Positions 9,941 through 23,200 of a stretch of DNA of 64,000 nucleotides are shown piece after piece (the stretch's first letter is position 1; every line of letters starts with the position of its first letter). Location: positions 1,550,001-1,614,000 of the forward strand of contig BSYQ01000014.1 of NCBI GenBank assembly GCA_030272585.1, given 5' to 3'. The notes beneath the pieces are model-generated. The model had not been told where the DNA came from. It searched no databases and saw only the letters and a program-made list of their open reading frames with translations. The translations under genes were made by a program, and so were the position numbers. Origin of the DNA: Bryopsis sp. KO-2023. Its lineage: Eukaryota > Chlorophyta > Ulvophyceae > Bryopsidales > Bryopsidaceae.

Positions 9941-12134
9941 GAGAGGAGGGTCGACAGTCCAGGAAGGCTCTATGCCTAAAGGGCTGCAGGTCGTTGAGTT
10001 TGCGAGGGGAAGGGGGTGTCTGGTGGCTGTTCTAGACGAGCATAATACAACCATTGTTTTGATGAGATTTTCTTTTTGAGGAGGAAAGAATTCGCTTTAA
10101 ATGTCAAGCGGTCTTCGAAAAAAGGAAGCCGCCGTACTGGAGGATCGTTTTTATTTAATTTGGTTCAGAATCCTACTCATGTCAGACGCGAAAACTATGA
10201 ACAGGAGCATTTCGCATCCTCACATCAGTCAATTCAAAAGGGTGCTGCAATATTTTTCACTTTTTTGATCTTTTTTCACTTTTTCATGTTGTTGACAGTG
10301 TAGATGTAACTATATTTTTCAAACAAGTGTCGAACACAGTATTTATTTTCACCATCATCATGACTTTGTTTTCAATTGTAGTTCTCGGCCAGCAAATACA
10401 TTTCTTGATGCATTCGGGAAAGTAAAAAAAACAGTCCCCTTTCTGCAAATCCTTCTTATCTTTTATTTTTAAACCCATGTGATAAAACATAAACCTCCAC
10501 CCGAAAGCTTTGCAAATAGGGGGGGGGCGGGGGGGTAACCCTGGTGGTAGGATAGTGACGTTGGAGGGCTGGTTCAGTTTGAGAGGTATTCAGTTCAAAT
10601 GCTCAAGTGCGGTTTTTGGACTGTGCTGGTGAGGGGGGGCGGGGATTCGAAAAGCTACCTGATTACGAATATTTCACCCCTGTTTTGAGTGTTTGGTTTT
10701 TTCCAGCAGTCTTTCAGGGATTCTTGATCCACCAGAAATGGTGATGACAGCATTTTGTATTTTGCATTTTGTATTTTTTGGTGCGTCTATGATGCCAAGG
10801 TCCAAGTCCTGGTCAGTCCGCCAAATGCTTTTCATGTTGAGGGAGGAAAGGGAGGGGGGGGGTTCAGCCAGAATGATAGATTTTTCTCAGTAAACAACAG
10901 CGTTTATTCACTTTGGAACTGGCTCTGCATCAAGGCGTTTTGTCTCCAAAAAAACCTGGTGCTCGTGAAAACTCAGCGGTTAAAGATTTGCACAAAGGGT
11001 TTGTAAGACTGCTTGGGATCGTCTGTCCCCAAACTTTGCCATTGCGCAAAGTAGTTTTGGATGGTAGGGTCTGACATGTAGACTCAGATTTTTCACCACA
11101 AGTGCACACAGTAAGAAGATGCTGGAGGAAAACAGCTCAGTGTGAAACTCAGGCATCCTAGTCTCCTTGTGATGAACCCAGCCAATCCTGAGGCCAAAAG
11201 AAAGTGAAAAAGGCACAGTATCTCAAATGAATCATGTTGATGTGACACCCAAAAGTGGCTCAATAAAGAAACAAACCCTGGTCCTATGCACCAGGGTTTG
11301 TTGGGGTATCGATGCAAGCTAAGCGTTGGAGGGAAATGATACAAGCCTCCTTATTTAAAAATGATTGATCAACATAAAGAAATTCCTCAAAAAAGTCGTG
11401 TAACATATATGTTAGAACATATATGTGTTCTAAAGAACACAAAATATTTAACAAACTTGCTTGTTACAGATCAGTCCTTTTTTCCAGACAAGCAAAGGCG
11501 AACTGCTTCCTTTTTCTTCTCCTTTTCTCAAATACGAAACTTCATGAAATAATTCCTTGTGCGAATTTTTTTTATAGGAACTCGTTTCTCCGATTAGTCA
11601 GTACGATCACTTGGGTGGGACGCTTGCAGAACCTTTTATTCGGTGCAAGCAAATCGTAACCATCTTGTTTGTTTTCCCGCCCGTCCGGAATGGGGGCCCC
11701 TTTTTGATTGGATTTCGTGATTTTTGGCTTGTGGAACTGTGAAGTAAGCCTTAAAGGTAGACAAGGTTTGGCTGTTGGTTGAATTGACTGTTTGTAATGA
11801 ATGAGGGTTTGAAATTCTAGTGCCAGGGCTGTCCCTGACTAAACATAAGATCATTTCTTGCGTAGGCCATTTGGATGGCTCCATATATGTTGTGCAGCTT
11901 TCGCCCTTGTCTGAAACCATCTATACTTCTTCATTGTTTCTGGAGATATTGAAAGTACCAGCATGCAAGGAACAATATTGTTCAAAAAATGAAACAAAAA
12001 CAACGAAAAAGCTCGCATTGATAATCAACAGACTTCCCCCCCCCAAAAAAAAAGTGCTCGCTTGAACAACGATTTCTTGAAAAAAGGTTTGAAAAGATGA
12101 GGTTGGAGGTCGCAGAGCGAATTGGATCAAGTCG
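9941..12134. other. AT-rich stretch without a gene
   Basis: Short scattered open frames occur on both strands, with runs of A, T and G (for example G-runs near 10518-10534 and 10855). I see no recognisable gene, RNA or complete mobile element. Confidence 0.5.
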
Positions 12135-13236
12135 CCATTAATATGCAATAACTGTGAAGTTCTTGTTGTCAAATCTTGATACCCCTGCAATTACCAAAAG
12201 TTGATATCTCAGAACGAAACATTCATAACGGAGAGACATAGGGTCAGCATGATCCGATAAGCGGCGATTGGCAAGCTGCTTTGCTGAGTCTCGCATATTG
12301 GGACCAGGAAAGAGTTGCATTGGAGGAGGCGGGTGTTGTCACGAGATGGTCGCCACCACTGTGCGCTGCCGCCAATCAAGGAGTGTAACGATCCCATTCA
12401 AAACGAGTTGGCGATACTACCAGAGAACACCAGATTGTATGAGAAGCTTGAGTTCGCTCCAGGCTCTAAACACTCGTTCCGTTAGGTCGACTTGTCGATA
12501 TTGAAAGGTTTCAGAGAGAGAGAGGTGCAACGAAACAAATGCAACACCCATCGTTTTGTGCAAACCCGAAACTCGAATTGGTAGATATGGGAAGTCTAGA
12601 CTTGGTTGTTTAGGGACATGTGAGTTGGTACAAAAAAGCTGAACATTTGGTTTGATTGCTCAACGTTGTGAAGTGTGTGGGACTTTGTTCTGCTTGACCG
12701 TTGAGTTCTAATTTCTGGCGAGTGGGATGCAAGATGCATTTTTGGATGTCAAGACACGCAGCTTTGTGTACGTAAATTCTCAACCGACTCTTTTTTCCTA
12801 GCGTATCCACGTTCTGGGTGGCAGTAGATAAGGGAGAGAAGTGGTGGAACGGTGTGAGTTTAAAAACAATGGCCATCGATTGATTCGGTGCTGTTGGTTC
12901 AAGTTTAAGAGGAAAATGATGGGCCAATCGTTGACCATCGATCATCCTGTACCTCCAAGAATAATGTTCCCTGACTTTTGCAGTTGACCACACAGGCACA
13001 CTCCAATTTCGTTTGGAGCTTTCCCCCGTATTTCAATTTGTGTGATGCAAAATAAATTTTGAGTGTGAATTCAATTTACCAATTTTCTGGGCAGTGGATT
13101 GCACAATAACATTCATCAAACATCATCGAGCGAAAAAAAGGAAAAAAAACAGAGCAACAAAAACCACCGCAACGATAAAAAGGATTAAAATTTGAGGGTT
13201 ATTCATACTTCTTTCTCAACTTCTTTTTCGAGTAAG
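12135..13236 (-). repeat. Right arm of the large inverted repeat
   Basis: Reverse-complement partner of 1-1090. It carries 16 bases (near 12188-12203) where the left arm has 4, so the arms are not exact copies at their inner edge. The mirrored 129-codon frame lies at 12999-12610. Outside 13236 the sequence can no longer be compared because the left partner leaves the window. Confidence 0.9.
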
Positions 13237-14170
13237 AATAAGAAGAGTTTCATATACTGGCAATTTTTATACATGAAGCAACAAATATGAGATGTAAGAT
13301 TGGTGTCGTGCCCTCGAGATTCTATGGCAACACATACAGTCACACTTTTTTGGCTGACCTGTGTGGTGGAATGAAAACAAGAAAGCTATCACTCAGTACT
13401 GGAGTCAGGAAAAAGGAAACTGCCAACCTGACTTTCTTGAGAACAAAATACCCCCTCCCACAGCCATACCTCTCCCTGACAGTTGCATCCCCAAATGTCA
13501 TTTATTTTTTTTCAAATAAGTCCTTTGTGATAAGCATGTGTGTGATGCCCCTCAAAATTATGATGACCCCATAAAAATAAATAAATGGGAAAAAATCAAA
13601 GGATGCTTTGAAAAGAATGGGCAAGAGAATCGAAGGAAGCAAAGCAAAATACAAGAAAGAAAGCAAAATTGACTTCAATCAACATTCTTCAACCACCCAG
13701 CCAAAAAATTCTACAAAAACTTTACCAAAAAAACTTATATAAAAAAGATTCTAAAACTTCTTTGTCCTATCTATGTTTGTATGTCCAACATGTATATTGA
13801 TGTTCGCAACCAGCCTATTTTCCTGAAGGTGAATTCAACGGGCTCATTTTTTCAATTGTTTAAACAAAATTGTGACTCGCGTAAATGCGATTTTTCCAGG
13901 GCCCTTTGAGTCTTCTGTCTTGTGGTGACTGGAGTCTGAGAGCATGGTTCTTGTTTCTCGCTAGTCGGCCTGAAATAATGTTTTTTAATGGCAATCGTTG
14001 ATATGGGACCCTTTGTTGGTCTTTAGTTTTGGCCAGGGATAAAGAGCTAGAAAAGATTCCAACTGCTGGGAGTTGCTGGAAGCGAAGTTGGAAGTGGTTG
14101 CAGTTACAGAGCACGTGACTCACGAGTCCTCCCAGGTCAACCCCCCCAGTCGTGGAGCTTGGTTTCAGGC
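13237..14170. other. Spacer upstream of the large surface-protein gene
   Basis: AT-rich up to about 13860, then GC-richer. No gene was supported. A 146-codon minus-strand frame at 13860-14300 overlaps the promoter and first exon of the plus-strand gene and is probably chance. Confidence 0.5.
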
Positions 14171-14178
14171 CCATAAAA
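14171..14178 (+). promoter_or_regulatory. TATA-like box of the large surface-protein gene
   Basis: CATAAAAG lies about 45 bases before the ATG at 14219, leaving room for a short 5' leader. The call is based on position and sequence only. Confidence 0.5.
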
Positions 14179-14218
14179 GCCGCCCCCACCCATTCTTGTT
14201 CCACAACTGCCTTTCGAC

Positions 14219-17200
14219 ATGTGTGGTCCGAGGATGACCACCATTCAGCTGTGGGTGCTGTGGCTGACGGCCACAGTACTCTTCTCAAATGCTGTCGCAA
14301 AAGGTAACCGTCTTTCGAACGTCAGGAATGCTGCATGACTGGGTCCACTCTCCCTGACTCGGTGTTTTTTCCTTGAACGCAGACTTTCACTACAAACTGT
14401 GGTTCGAGAACAACCACACACTGCCCCTAATGACGCCCACCGATATCGCCACCATGCTGATGCAACGCGGGGAAAACGTGTTCGGCACGAGCTGTTTGGA
14501 TTGCAGCCCTGCGTGCCACACGTGCACCTCTCCGCAGCTGGTCACGAGCCCAGTGGTGAACCAAATGGAGATGCAAACGCAGTGCGAGGCAGAGACCACG
14601 AAACCCTTCAAAAGGGTTGACTTGGGCCTGCTAAAGCAAAGGCTGGTGGAGATCTTTAAGCCGACGTCGATCGAGTTCAGTGCGTCAGGGCAAACAAACC
14701 CTATCAAGCCCATGCCACCTGCAAGCCCTCCGCCGCCACCGGTCCCTCAGTGCCCGCCCCCACCGTGAGTTTGCTGATCATGATCGCGGCCAACCACAGA
14801 GATCCCAATCCAAACAACTCACATGCTTCGTTTCTGGTCACCAGGTTCCCGCCACCGATGCCACCTCCACCTCCACCTTCCCCACCGTGAGATGCTTCCC
14901 AACTCTGCTTCCGAGCTCCTTGCCCGTGGTGAATTTATTTGCGTTCTTCCACCTCTCCAGCTCCGCTTCATTGTGATTCTTTGCTTACAGGTCGCCACCT
15001 CCAAGCCCCCCAAGTCCCCCGCCACCTTTGCCACCGACGCCCCCTGTCCCGCCGACACCGCCTCCCGTTCCCGCAAGGTAAGCATCCGAGCATGTCTGAC
15101 TCTCCTTCCAAACTCCTAATGAAGTCATCACGACTGAAAACTGTGTTCTATTTCAGCCCGCCACCCCCACCACCTCCAATGCCACCCACGAGGTACACAC
15201 AAAATTATCCGAGTTCCGTTGTCAAAACGATTTGCACTCATTGGGACACGTTTTTCACCTGTGTTTTTTTTTCTCCTCCGCAGTCCCCCACCACCACCGC
15301 CAGCTCCACCTTCGCCACCGCCCCCTCCAGTTCCAAGGTACCGCTATTCTCTCATGCATAACTCTTAGCAGATTGCACAGAGAAAGCACCAGTGGGATGA
15401 GAAGACTAACTTTTCGATTGTTTCAACAGCCCTCCGCCATCCCCACCGTCCCCACCGTCTCCACCGTCTCCACCGTCTCCACCGTCTCCACCCCCTCTCC
15501 CACCTTCTCCCCCACCGTCTCCCCCACCTCCACCGTCACCGCCTCCATCACCACCACCATCTCCACCCCCGCCTCCAACTCCCCCGCCACCGTCTCCACC
15601 TGTCCCTCCTCCATCTCCTCCTCTACCTCCAACCCCACCTCCCCCTCCACCGCCTGCTCCGCCAAGTCCCCCATCACCACCTCCGTCACCGCCTTCACCA
15701 CCACCCTCGCCTCCAACTCCGCCGCCAACGTCTCCACCGTCTTCTCCTCCCTCTCCTCCACCACTTCCCCCACCTCCTCTGCCGCCTTCACCACCTCCGT
15801 CTCCTCCACCTCCATCCCCACCTCCCCCACCTCTGCCACCCACCCCGCCTTCTCCGCCTGCTCCGCCATCACCACCACCACTTCCTCCACCACCATCTCC
15901 ACCTTCCCCACCGCCTTCGCCTCCCCCGTCTCCTCCACCTCCGCTACCTCCATCCCCACCACCGTCGCCTCCCCCGTCTCCTCCCCCATCGCCACCTCCA
16001 TCTCCACCGCCCTCGCCTCCCCCGTCTCCTCCCCCTTCGCCACCTCCATCACCACCTCCATCTCCCCCGTCGCCACCTCCATCTCCACCTGCGCCGCCAC
16101 CTTCGCCACCACCAACTCCTCCACCCGCCCCACCGCTTCCTCCCACGCCTCCGCCGCCACCATCACCTCCACCTCCACCGCCTCCTTTCCCGCCTCCCCC
16201 ACCACCATCACCTCCGCCTCCCCCGCCTCCTGTTCCACCACTTCCACCGACGCCTCCTCCGTCACCGCCATCACCCCCACCTCCCTCGCCACCTCCACCA
16301 CCTCCAAGCCCTCCGCCTCCTTCTCCACCGCCTTTCTCGCCACCGTCCCCTCCTCCTCCATCTCCGCCACCCCCACCAGTGCCGCCCCTTCCTCCCTCCC
16401 CACCTCCCCTCCCACCACCACCGTCTCCGCCCTCTACACCTCCGTCTCCACCTCCAACACCTCCCAGTCCTCCGCCACCCTCGCCGCCTTCTCCACCTCC
16501 CTCCCCACCTCCCGCGCCTCCTTCACCTCCCCCTCCACCGTTGCCGCCAACACCTCCTCCTCCCTCGCCGCCTCCCTCCCCGCCTCCCTCGCCGCCTCCA
16601 CCACCTCCTTCCCCACCCCCTGCACCCCCCTCTCCTCCCCCTGCACCTCCTCTCCCACCGTCTCCTCCACCTCCTCCATCACCTCCATCACCTCCTCCTC
16701 CTCCGCTCCCTTCTCCACCTCCTCCATCTCCTCCACCGCCTTCACCCCCTCCTCCTTCACCGCCGCCACTGCCACCGTCCCCTCCATCTCCGCCTTCACC
16801 ACCGTCGCCACCTTCTCCTCCTTCGCCGCCACCACCTGTGCCACCTCCTCCCGTGCCACCGTCTCCACCACCTTCACCACCATCGCCGCCACCAAGTCCC
16901 CCCCCCCCCCTCTCCACCACCGAATCCCCCAACACCCCCCACGCCTCCACCCCCGCCTCCTTCCCCGCCACCTCCTTCACCTCCGCCTCCTTCCCCGCCA
17001 CCTCCTACACCTCCGCTTCCTCCCCCGCCTTCGAGGTAGGGATGATGTGGTTCATTTCCGAGTTCACGTTCGATCGTGGATGTGTGAAGTCTGTATTCTG
17101 AACGGTCTATCTTTTCACTGTATTGTAGCCCACACTCTCCGCCACCACCACCAATTCCAAGGTAAGGGAGCAATCCTACGTCTGCAAATGGGCGTGTCTG

Positions 17201-20200
17201 CATGTTCCGTTTTCTACAACGGAGATGCATCTCACATTGGGTCGCGGTGTTTTCTTACAGCCCTCCGCCTCCACCGTTCTCGTGTCAGCCAACGCCCCCG
17301 ACCCCCGCTGTTCCTATGCAAACGAGCACTGTCATTTTCAACACTGAACTTTCTTGGGAGGACTTGGAGGGTACAGCCGTGGTCGATCAATTCAGCGCGT
17401 CAGCGATGAACGACAAGGTGCGCTTCCCCCATCTGAGCACATAAAAGCATAGAAAAGCCAAATCCAATCTGAGGTTTTTCCTGACCTGTGTACAGGAAGT
17501 GGTATCCATTTTGGGAGCTTTGAGCTTAGAGTGCACACGGAGCGTGCGCGCCCAGATCACCTTCGGCACGATCAACCCTGATATGCTTCCGAAAATCGAG
17601 ATGTTCCTTGAGACTGTGGGGAATGGGACGTTCAATGAAAACGGCTGGGAAGTTGAAACCCCCGTTCCTCAGCCAATCGTCAAGACACTTGGTGAGTTTC
17701 TCTTTGATGATTGGTATTGGTCTGGTCTGATTCGGAGCAGAGGCTCAAAGGCGTTACATTTTTTGTTTGCAGAGGCAACGGCCCCCATTCCATTGCGGCT
17801 CGACTCATTGACACAGGACAATTGTGCTTTGGAGCCACTCAAGGTACACGATCGCTTCCTGTGCGAGGTTGGTTCTTTGCTGCTGTGGGTCTGACACTCG
17901 TTTTGCCCCCAGACCGAAGGATGTTACGCGGAAAGCGGAGTGTGTTTGGGAAGTTCATCTGGAGCCCTAGAGGATTCGTGCTTCGATCTCTCCCAGGTGG
18001 TGATTATTGTTTTGTTGGTGAAGCCTGAAAGGCTCCAATGAACTGCAGCCTCATTTCAACGTTCAATCAGACATTCAACACACGCCTTGGGTGCACAGGA
18101 TATGTGTACCGAGTCCACGTTTTGTTCTTGGACCTCCGTGGTGGATGTGGCCAGAGTTGCGGAAGCAAACGGGGAGCTTTCGAAGGGTTTGATCACTCCA
18201 AGCCTTTACGCCAGACAAGTGTCCTCGGCGCCAAAGTTTCATGCTTGCATGCCGTCGAAAGCTGCAGCTTGTGCAGCAATAGCCCTAAAGAATGGTGACG
18301 ATTCCCCAAAATCCCGTTTCGTTTCCAGACCGCCCCTCATGAATATCGAGTCGTACTTCCTTGTTGCTCATCGCTATGACTTTTGCAGGCCCAGACTGCC
18401 CAGAAAGCTGCCCTTTCGTCACAGTGCAGACCGAAGGCTGGGAAAAAAGCTGCGATGGATCTGACACTTGCTGCAAGTATGGAGTTTTGGAGGAGGCGTG
18501 TTCAGACGCAGTTGTGGTGAGATACCGTCCATCTCTGACTTCACGAACAAATAGCACTGCAACACTTTCGTTTTCTGAGACCAGTTTTGATGACGTGCAG
18601 ACCAACGGATACTGCAGCTGGTCATCCAGTAAAGAGGAATGCTCGTTCGTGGAGGGCAATTGCACATCTGTTGGGCAGAGCGAAGAAAAGCTCTTTACAA
18701 GCTGCCAGTCGAGCTCCTTCTGTGCGGATCTGGATGGAGCAATCGGGAATGATGTGTCCACACTGTGTGTGGACGATGGAGCGGGGCCAGGTACCTGGAC
18801 GATTCCCAACCTCTTCTGTCGTCATGTTGCTGTTGTCCAATCTTCATTTTGTTGATTTTGTATGGCTTCCAGGCCTGGACATGTGCGTCGACCCCGAGGA
18901 CAGGTCGAAGCGATGCACGTTATGCCAGCAACGTGTCGCCGCCATGCAAGGCACCCTCCAGCCTCGTGTTCAGTTCGAAAGCAATTGCGAGGGCACAGCG
19001 GAGGTGGCAGCGGTCAGCTGTAAGACAGACGCATCGCATCTCGCCTCGGAAGACTGGTTTTGCCACACCTTCCCCAGCGAGCTATTGGGCGTGATGAATG
19101 CGTTGCCCGATGCGTCAAACGCTACGGAGATTTCTACTGCATGTTCCGAACTCAATGCATGCCCAGGAGATGATTGTCAACCATGCGAAAGTGTGATTGC
19201 GTGGACGCTGTCTCTACTGGCGGCGGATGCAACAAACGTGACGAGGGAGGAGCATATGCGCGACGCATGCTACTTCTCGTTTATCAAAGGAAACGACGAA
19301 GATTCCTCGGAATTGGGGGAAAACGCTCCTTCCGAAGACATGTGCCAGAGCTTGAAAGAGGATGCATGTGCGATAGAGGTATGATCATGAGTCTGTGGGA
19401 GCATCTTTCTTCGGATATCAAAACACAAGCAATTGCTAAAATTGTGATATGCTGCAGGAGGAATGTTCCATTGACGGGGAGTGCGAGCCAGCAGGCGAGA
19501 CAATGAACATAGACGAATGCTCCTGGCACACGAGCAAGGTGGGTCGGTTGTTTGGCCCAAAGTGGCTTTTTGAACATCGTTTTCAAAACACAAGTGAAAA
19601 AGGATCTATTGTTTTAAAAACTTAAAGTTACCTCGTGTTTTTTTTTGTATAAATCCAGATCAGTACAGCGACAAGTGATGTGAGAATTTTCAAATGGTGT
19701 GGCAGGATGTTTGTCATGCACAAGAAGGGTGCTCTTTCGTATTGAGTGCGTCTGCCGAGGACACGGTAGGAGCTTTATGCGAGCGAATAGGCAATGCGCT
19801 CTTGGCTTACGGCCAGGATTATTTCGGGAACGGCACCAACGCGGCATACGCTGTCGGCTTGTGCAACTCTAATTGTGGTACGAATAATGCCCACCTTTTG
19901 GAAAATTGCTGTTCCGTCTTAAGCGACCAAGCGAACGACCACTGAGGGAATGTGTGATAGGTGTCGGATGTGCCTCCTGTGATGAGGCAGCAGAGCAGCT
20001 GTCCCAAATGGGGACGATGGTGTCAGGAACAGATCAAGAGGCGAGTATCGCTATGGCAAGTATGTGCAAGACGTTCGGAGGTGTAAAAGACACCTTCTTG
20101 CCAGGAACGTGCATCGCTCGCTCAACAGCGCAATGCAAGATTGCCGCATCGAAGAAAACGTGTGGAGATTTCGAGCAGTGCACGTACACGTAAGGCAGAC

Positions 20201-23200
20201 CACTCTATCGACTCGCCTAGCTCTGAGTTCGATCAAGTCGTCCCTTATTGACCTTGTTTTTGCTTCCTCCAGACCAAGATGCAGTCAGGCAAGCAAAAAC
20301 GAGCAGTGCATGACTGAGGCTGTAGGCGAGAAATCGCCAGAGTGCTCCGCCGCCAAGCTCTGTGAAGATCTCGTCCCTGCTCTGGCGACTGCGGGGGTGG
20401 AAGCCGTCTGCAAAGAAGGGGCAACAGTAATGTGCCCTGGACCCCTGTGCGAGAAGTGTGAACTGTCTGCACAGCAGCTCCTCTCCGACCTGAAGGCGCT
20501 GAAACCAGAAGAGGAGCTGTGCGCCTTGACAGACGTGCGTGTGATCAGGACTCGTGCAAGCTGTTGAGTTTTCTCTGCGTTTTTATTTCAGTTGGCTGAC
20601 ATTCCTTCGCTTTGTACAGACCCACCGGCAGGACCTATGTGTTGCGGAAATGTCCAAGATACACCTCCTCGAACAAAATTGCGGTGACCTCGATGCGGTA
20701 GGCAAGAGTGTCATGAAGGCAGATTATGAGGTGGCGTGCGACGACGCAGGTAGGTTTCTTGAACCGTTTGGTTGATTCTCGGTCCATTCCTGAACCAGGT
20801 TTCTCAACGATTGCTGATGTTATCTTTGCAGGATTCACCAAGGTGCACGAAGGACGGGAGTCCTGCTTGAAAACCATGGAGCTCGTACACAATCTGATGC
20901 AAGCAGGGCACCTGGTGAATTCTGTGGACGGCGTTCGGACGGCGTGCACGGAGACACTGGAAGGCGATTTCTCGAGCCAAAAACTGTAGGTTGTGGTCCG
21001 TTGATTCAGAGACCGACTTTACTCCGAGCAATGGTGTGACGACGGTGTTTTGCTTGCAGAGCGGAGAAATTCGAACACTTGCGGTGCGACCCCAGCACGG
21101 ATGTTTGCTGCAAACGCAACCAGGACGACAGTGGTCTCTCCCCAGCGCAGCCTATCTGCGAGGAGACTGACGGCTGTGTATCGAGCACACGATGCAAACT
21201 GAAGGAAGACCTTTGCGACAGTTCCTTCAGGCAATCTTGGGAGAACACAGGCTACGCCGAGTGCCCCAAGACATGTACATTCATCGAGTCAACCGACTTC
21301 AGATCGCTGAAAACTGTGAGTCACTTGCAGCTGGTTCGCTGGTGATTATGATATCAACACTTTTTAAACGCATGTTGTTGCTTGGAAATAGGGCGATGGA
21401 AAGTTTGGCTTGTGTGTGGATACGGATGGCCGCGAAGCCTGTCAGAGCTCGAGCAGCTGCTCAGAAGACGATAGATGCCATAGAGTATCGGTGAGGGGAG
21501 TTCATGCTTTTTTTGAAGGGGGGGGATGGGGTTGGTCGTTTGGGTCAAAACATGTGGTGACAAAAAACGCTGCATGCACCAGTCTTGCGACGTTGAGCCA
21601 TCGAAGGACTACTCGTGCAATGGCAACCACGACGAGTGCTGCATTTCTTCGACCACGGCGCTTTTCAGCGAGCCTGCCAAGGTGGAGTGCGGCCTGAGTG
21701 AATCGTGCGGCGTCACCAAGCGGTGTGTGCGTGCATACGATGCATGCAACGATGCAAGCAACGAATGGGGATGCAGGGCGCTGGGGCGATGCGAATGGCG
21801 ACCCCACAACAACGCATGTAAGTTGGCGAGATCCTGCCAACGTCACTCAAACTCGGAGAATCGAGAATTTCTGTGTTTTGAGGCTGAATTGTGTGTGGTT
21901 TCCAACAGTCAATCCCTTTAGTGGACGATGCGTGAGCTTCTCTGACGTTTGCGATGATCTGGAAACGTGCGAGTTGATGGAGGAGGGCGGCAAGAAACTT
22001 TGCCAAATCGTGGATAGATGCGAGACGAACGCCTGCGAGAAGGGCGACACCTGCTGTGGTTTGGGCGTAGATGCTTGCGGATCTGCCCCTGGATGCACGA
22101 GCTCAGTGACCTGCGAGCTTCGTGTCAACAGCTGTGCCAACTTGTAAGCTTCACCAAATATCGAACAGGAAAAATCCCTTGGTGAACATCAGAAAGGAAT
22201 CAGTGTCAGTTTCAATGTTGTTGGCTTGGAAACTTTTCCTGGAAATATATCAATTGAGAGACTGGCCTCTTTCAATTAAATTTGGACAGAACATGTTCAT
22301 ATGTGGAACACAATATTTGACAAATATTGTGCTACAACAGGAAAGACGAAACGACTTGCTCCGATTCAAACCTCTGCTCATGGGCAATGGATGCGAGCCG
22401 ATGCGTTCCAGATATCGACCCCTGTTCACCCTTGCATGATGCTTTCAGTTGCAATACCATGGAAAGCTCGCACGGAAACCCCTTATGTGCCTGGAACCAG
22501 CATTGCGTCGACGCTTGCTATGCTTGCGGGGACTGTATCGCCACTATGGAAAATGCCTCTCAGTCCCTGCCACCCGATGCAAATCCATTCATCATTGCTG
22601 CTGCGATACAAAAAGCGTGCATTATGACGAGAGCGAGCAAGGAGGAGTGTCGAGAACTAGCAATCGAAGTCCGACGAAGCAGGAACGGAAGTCTGGGAAG
22701 GCGGCCAGCCGCGCTGTGTGCAAGGATCGATCGATGCATGGGAAGCTGTAGTGTGCAAGAAAATGAAGTCAACGTTGCCATCGACATGTGTTCGCCCACG
22801 GGTTTAAAAAGCGGAGCCAACAATGCTCACGAAACGTCCCTGGCTGCCAACCAGTGCAACAACAAGTCGGACTGCCAGGCATCCCAATACTGTTCGTTCA
22901 GCACAGTAGATGCATCGTGCACGTGCGATCCAATAGACGGGAGCGATATTTGCACGTCCGTGGGAGAGTGCAAAGACATTTGCGAACAGTACACAGAGCA
23001 GATTGACGATTTCAATGCCCGGTTTACGCCTTGTACTTCGACAAACGAGTGCGCAACTGGGTTCACTTGCGACACTGGGTCTGCCAAGAAATGCAAACAA
23101 ATGTCGTGCACGGCGGAGAGCGGTCTCCAGGTTTCCTCATGCGATGGAATCTGTGTTCCATCCGAGAGGAGTCCGACCTCAGCGACGTTCGATGACAAGG

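Noticed and set aside
15406..17001. Minus-strand frame of about 530 codons, almost only Gly with Glu and Asp
   Set aside because: It is the reverse reading of the Pro-rich CCN codons in exon 7 of the plus-strand gene and has no independent start, splice or domain evidence.
15232..17409. Plus-strand frame of 725 codons, Thr/Ser/Ala-rich
   Set aside because: It is another frame of the same Pro-rich exon and runs through introns with clear GT-AG borders. The phase-checked Pro-rich frame explains the exon better.
21491..21582. A frameshift at an 8-G run in the surface-protein gene
   Set aside because: A normal 92-base intron (GTGAGG to CACCAG) joins the two exons in phase, so no frameshift is needed.
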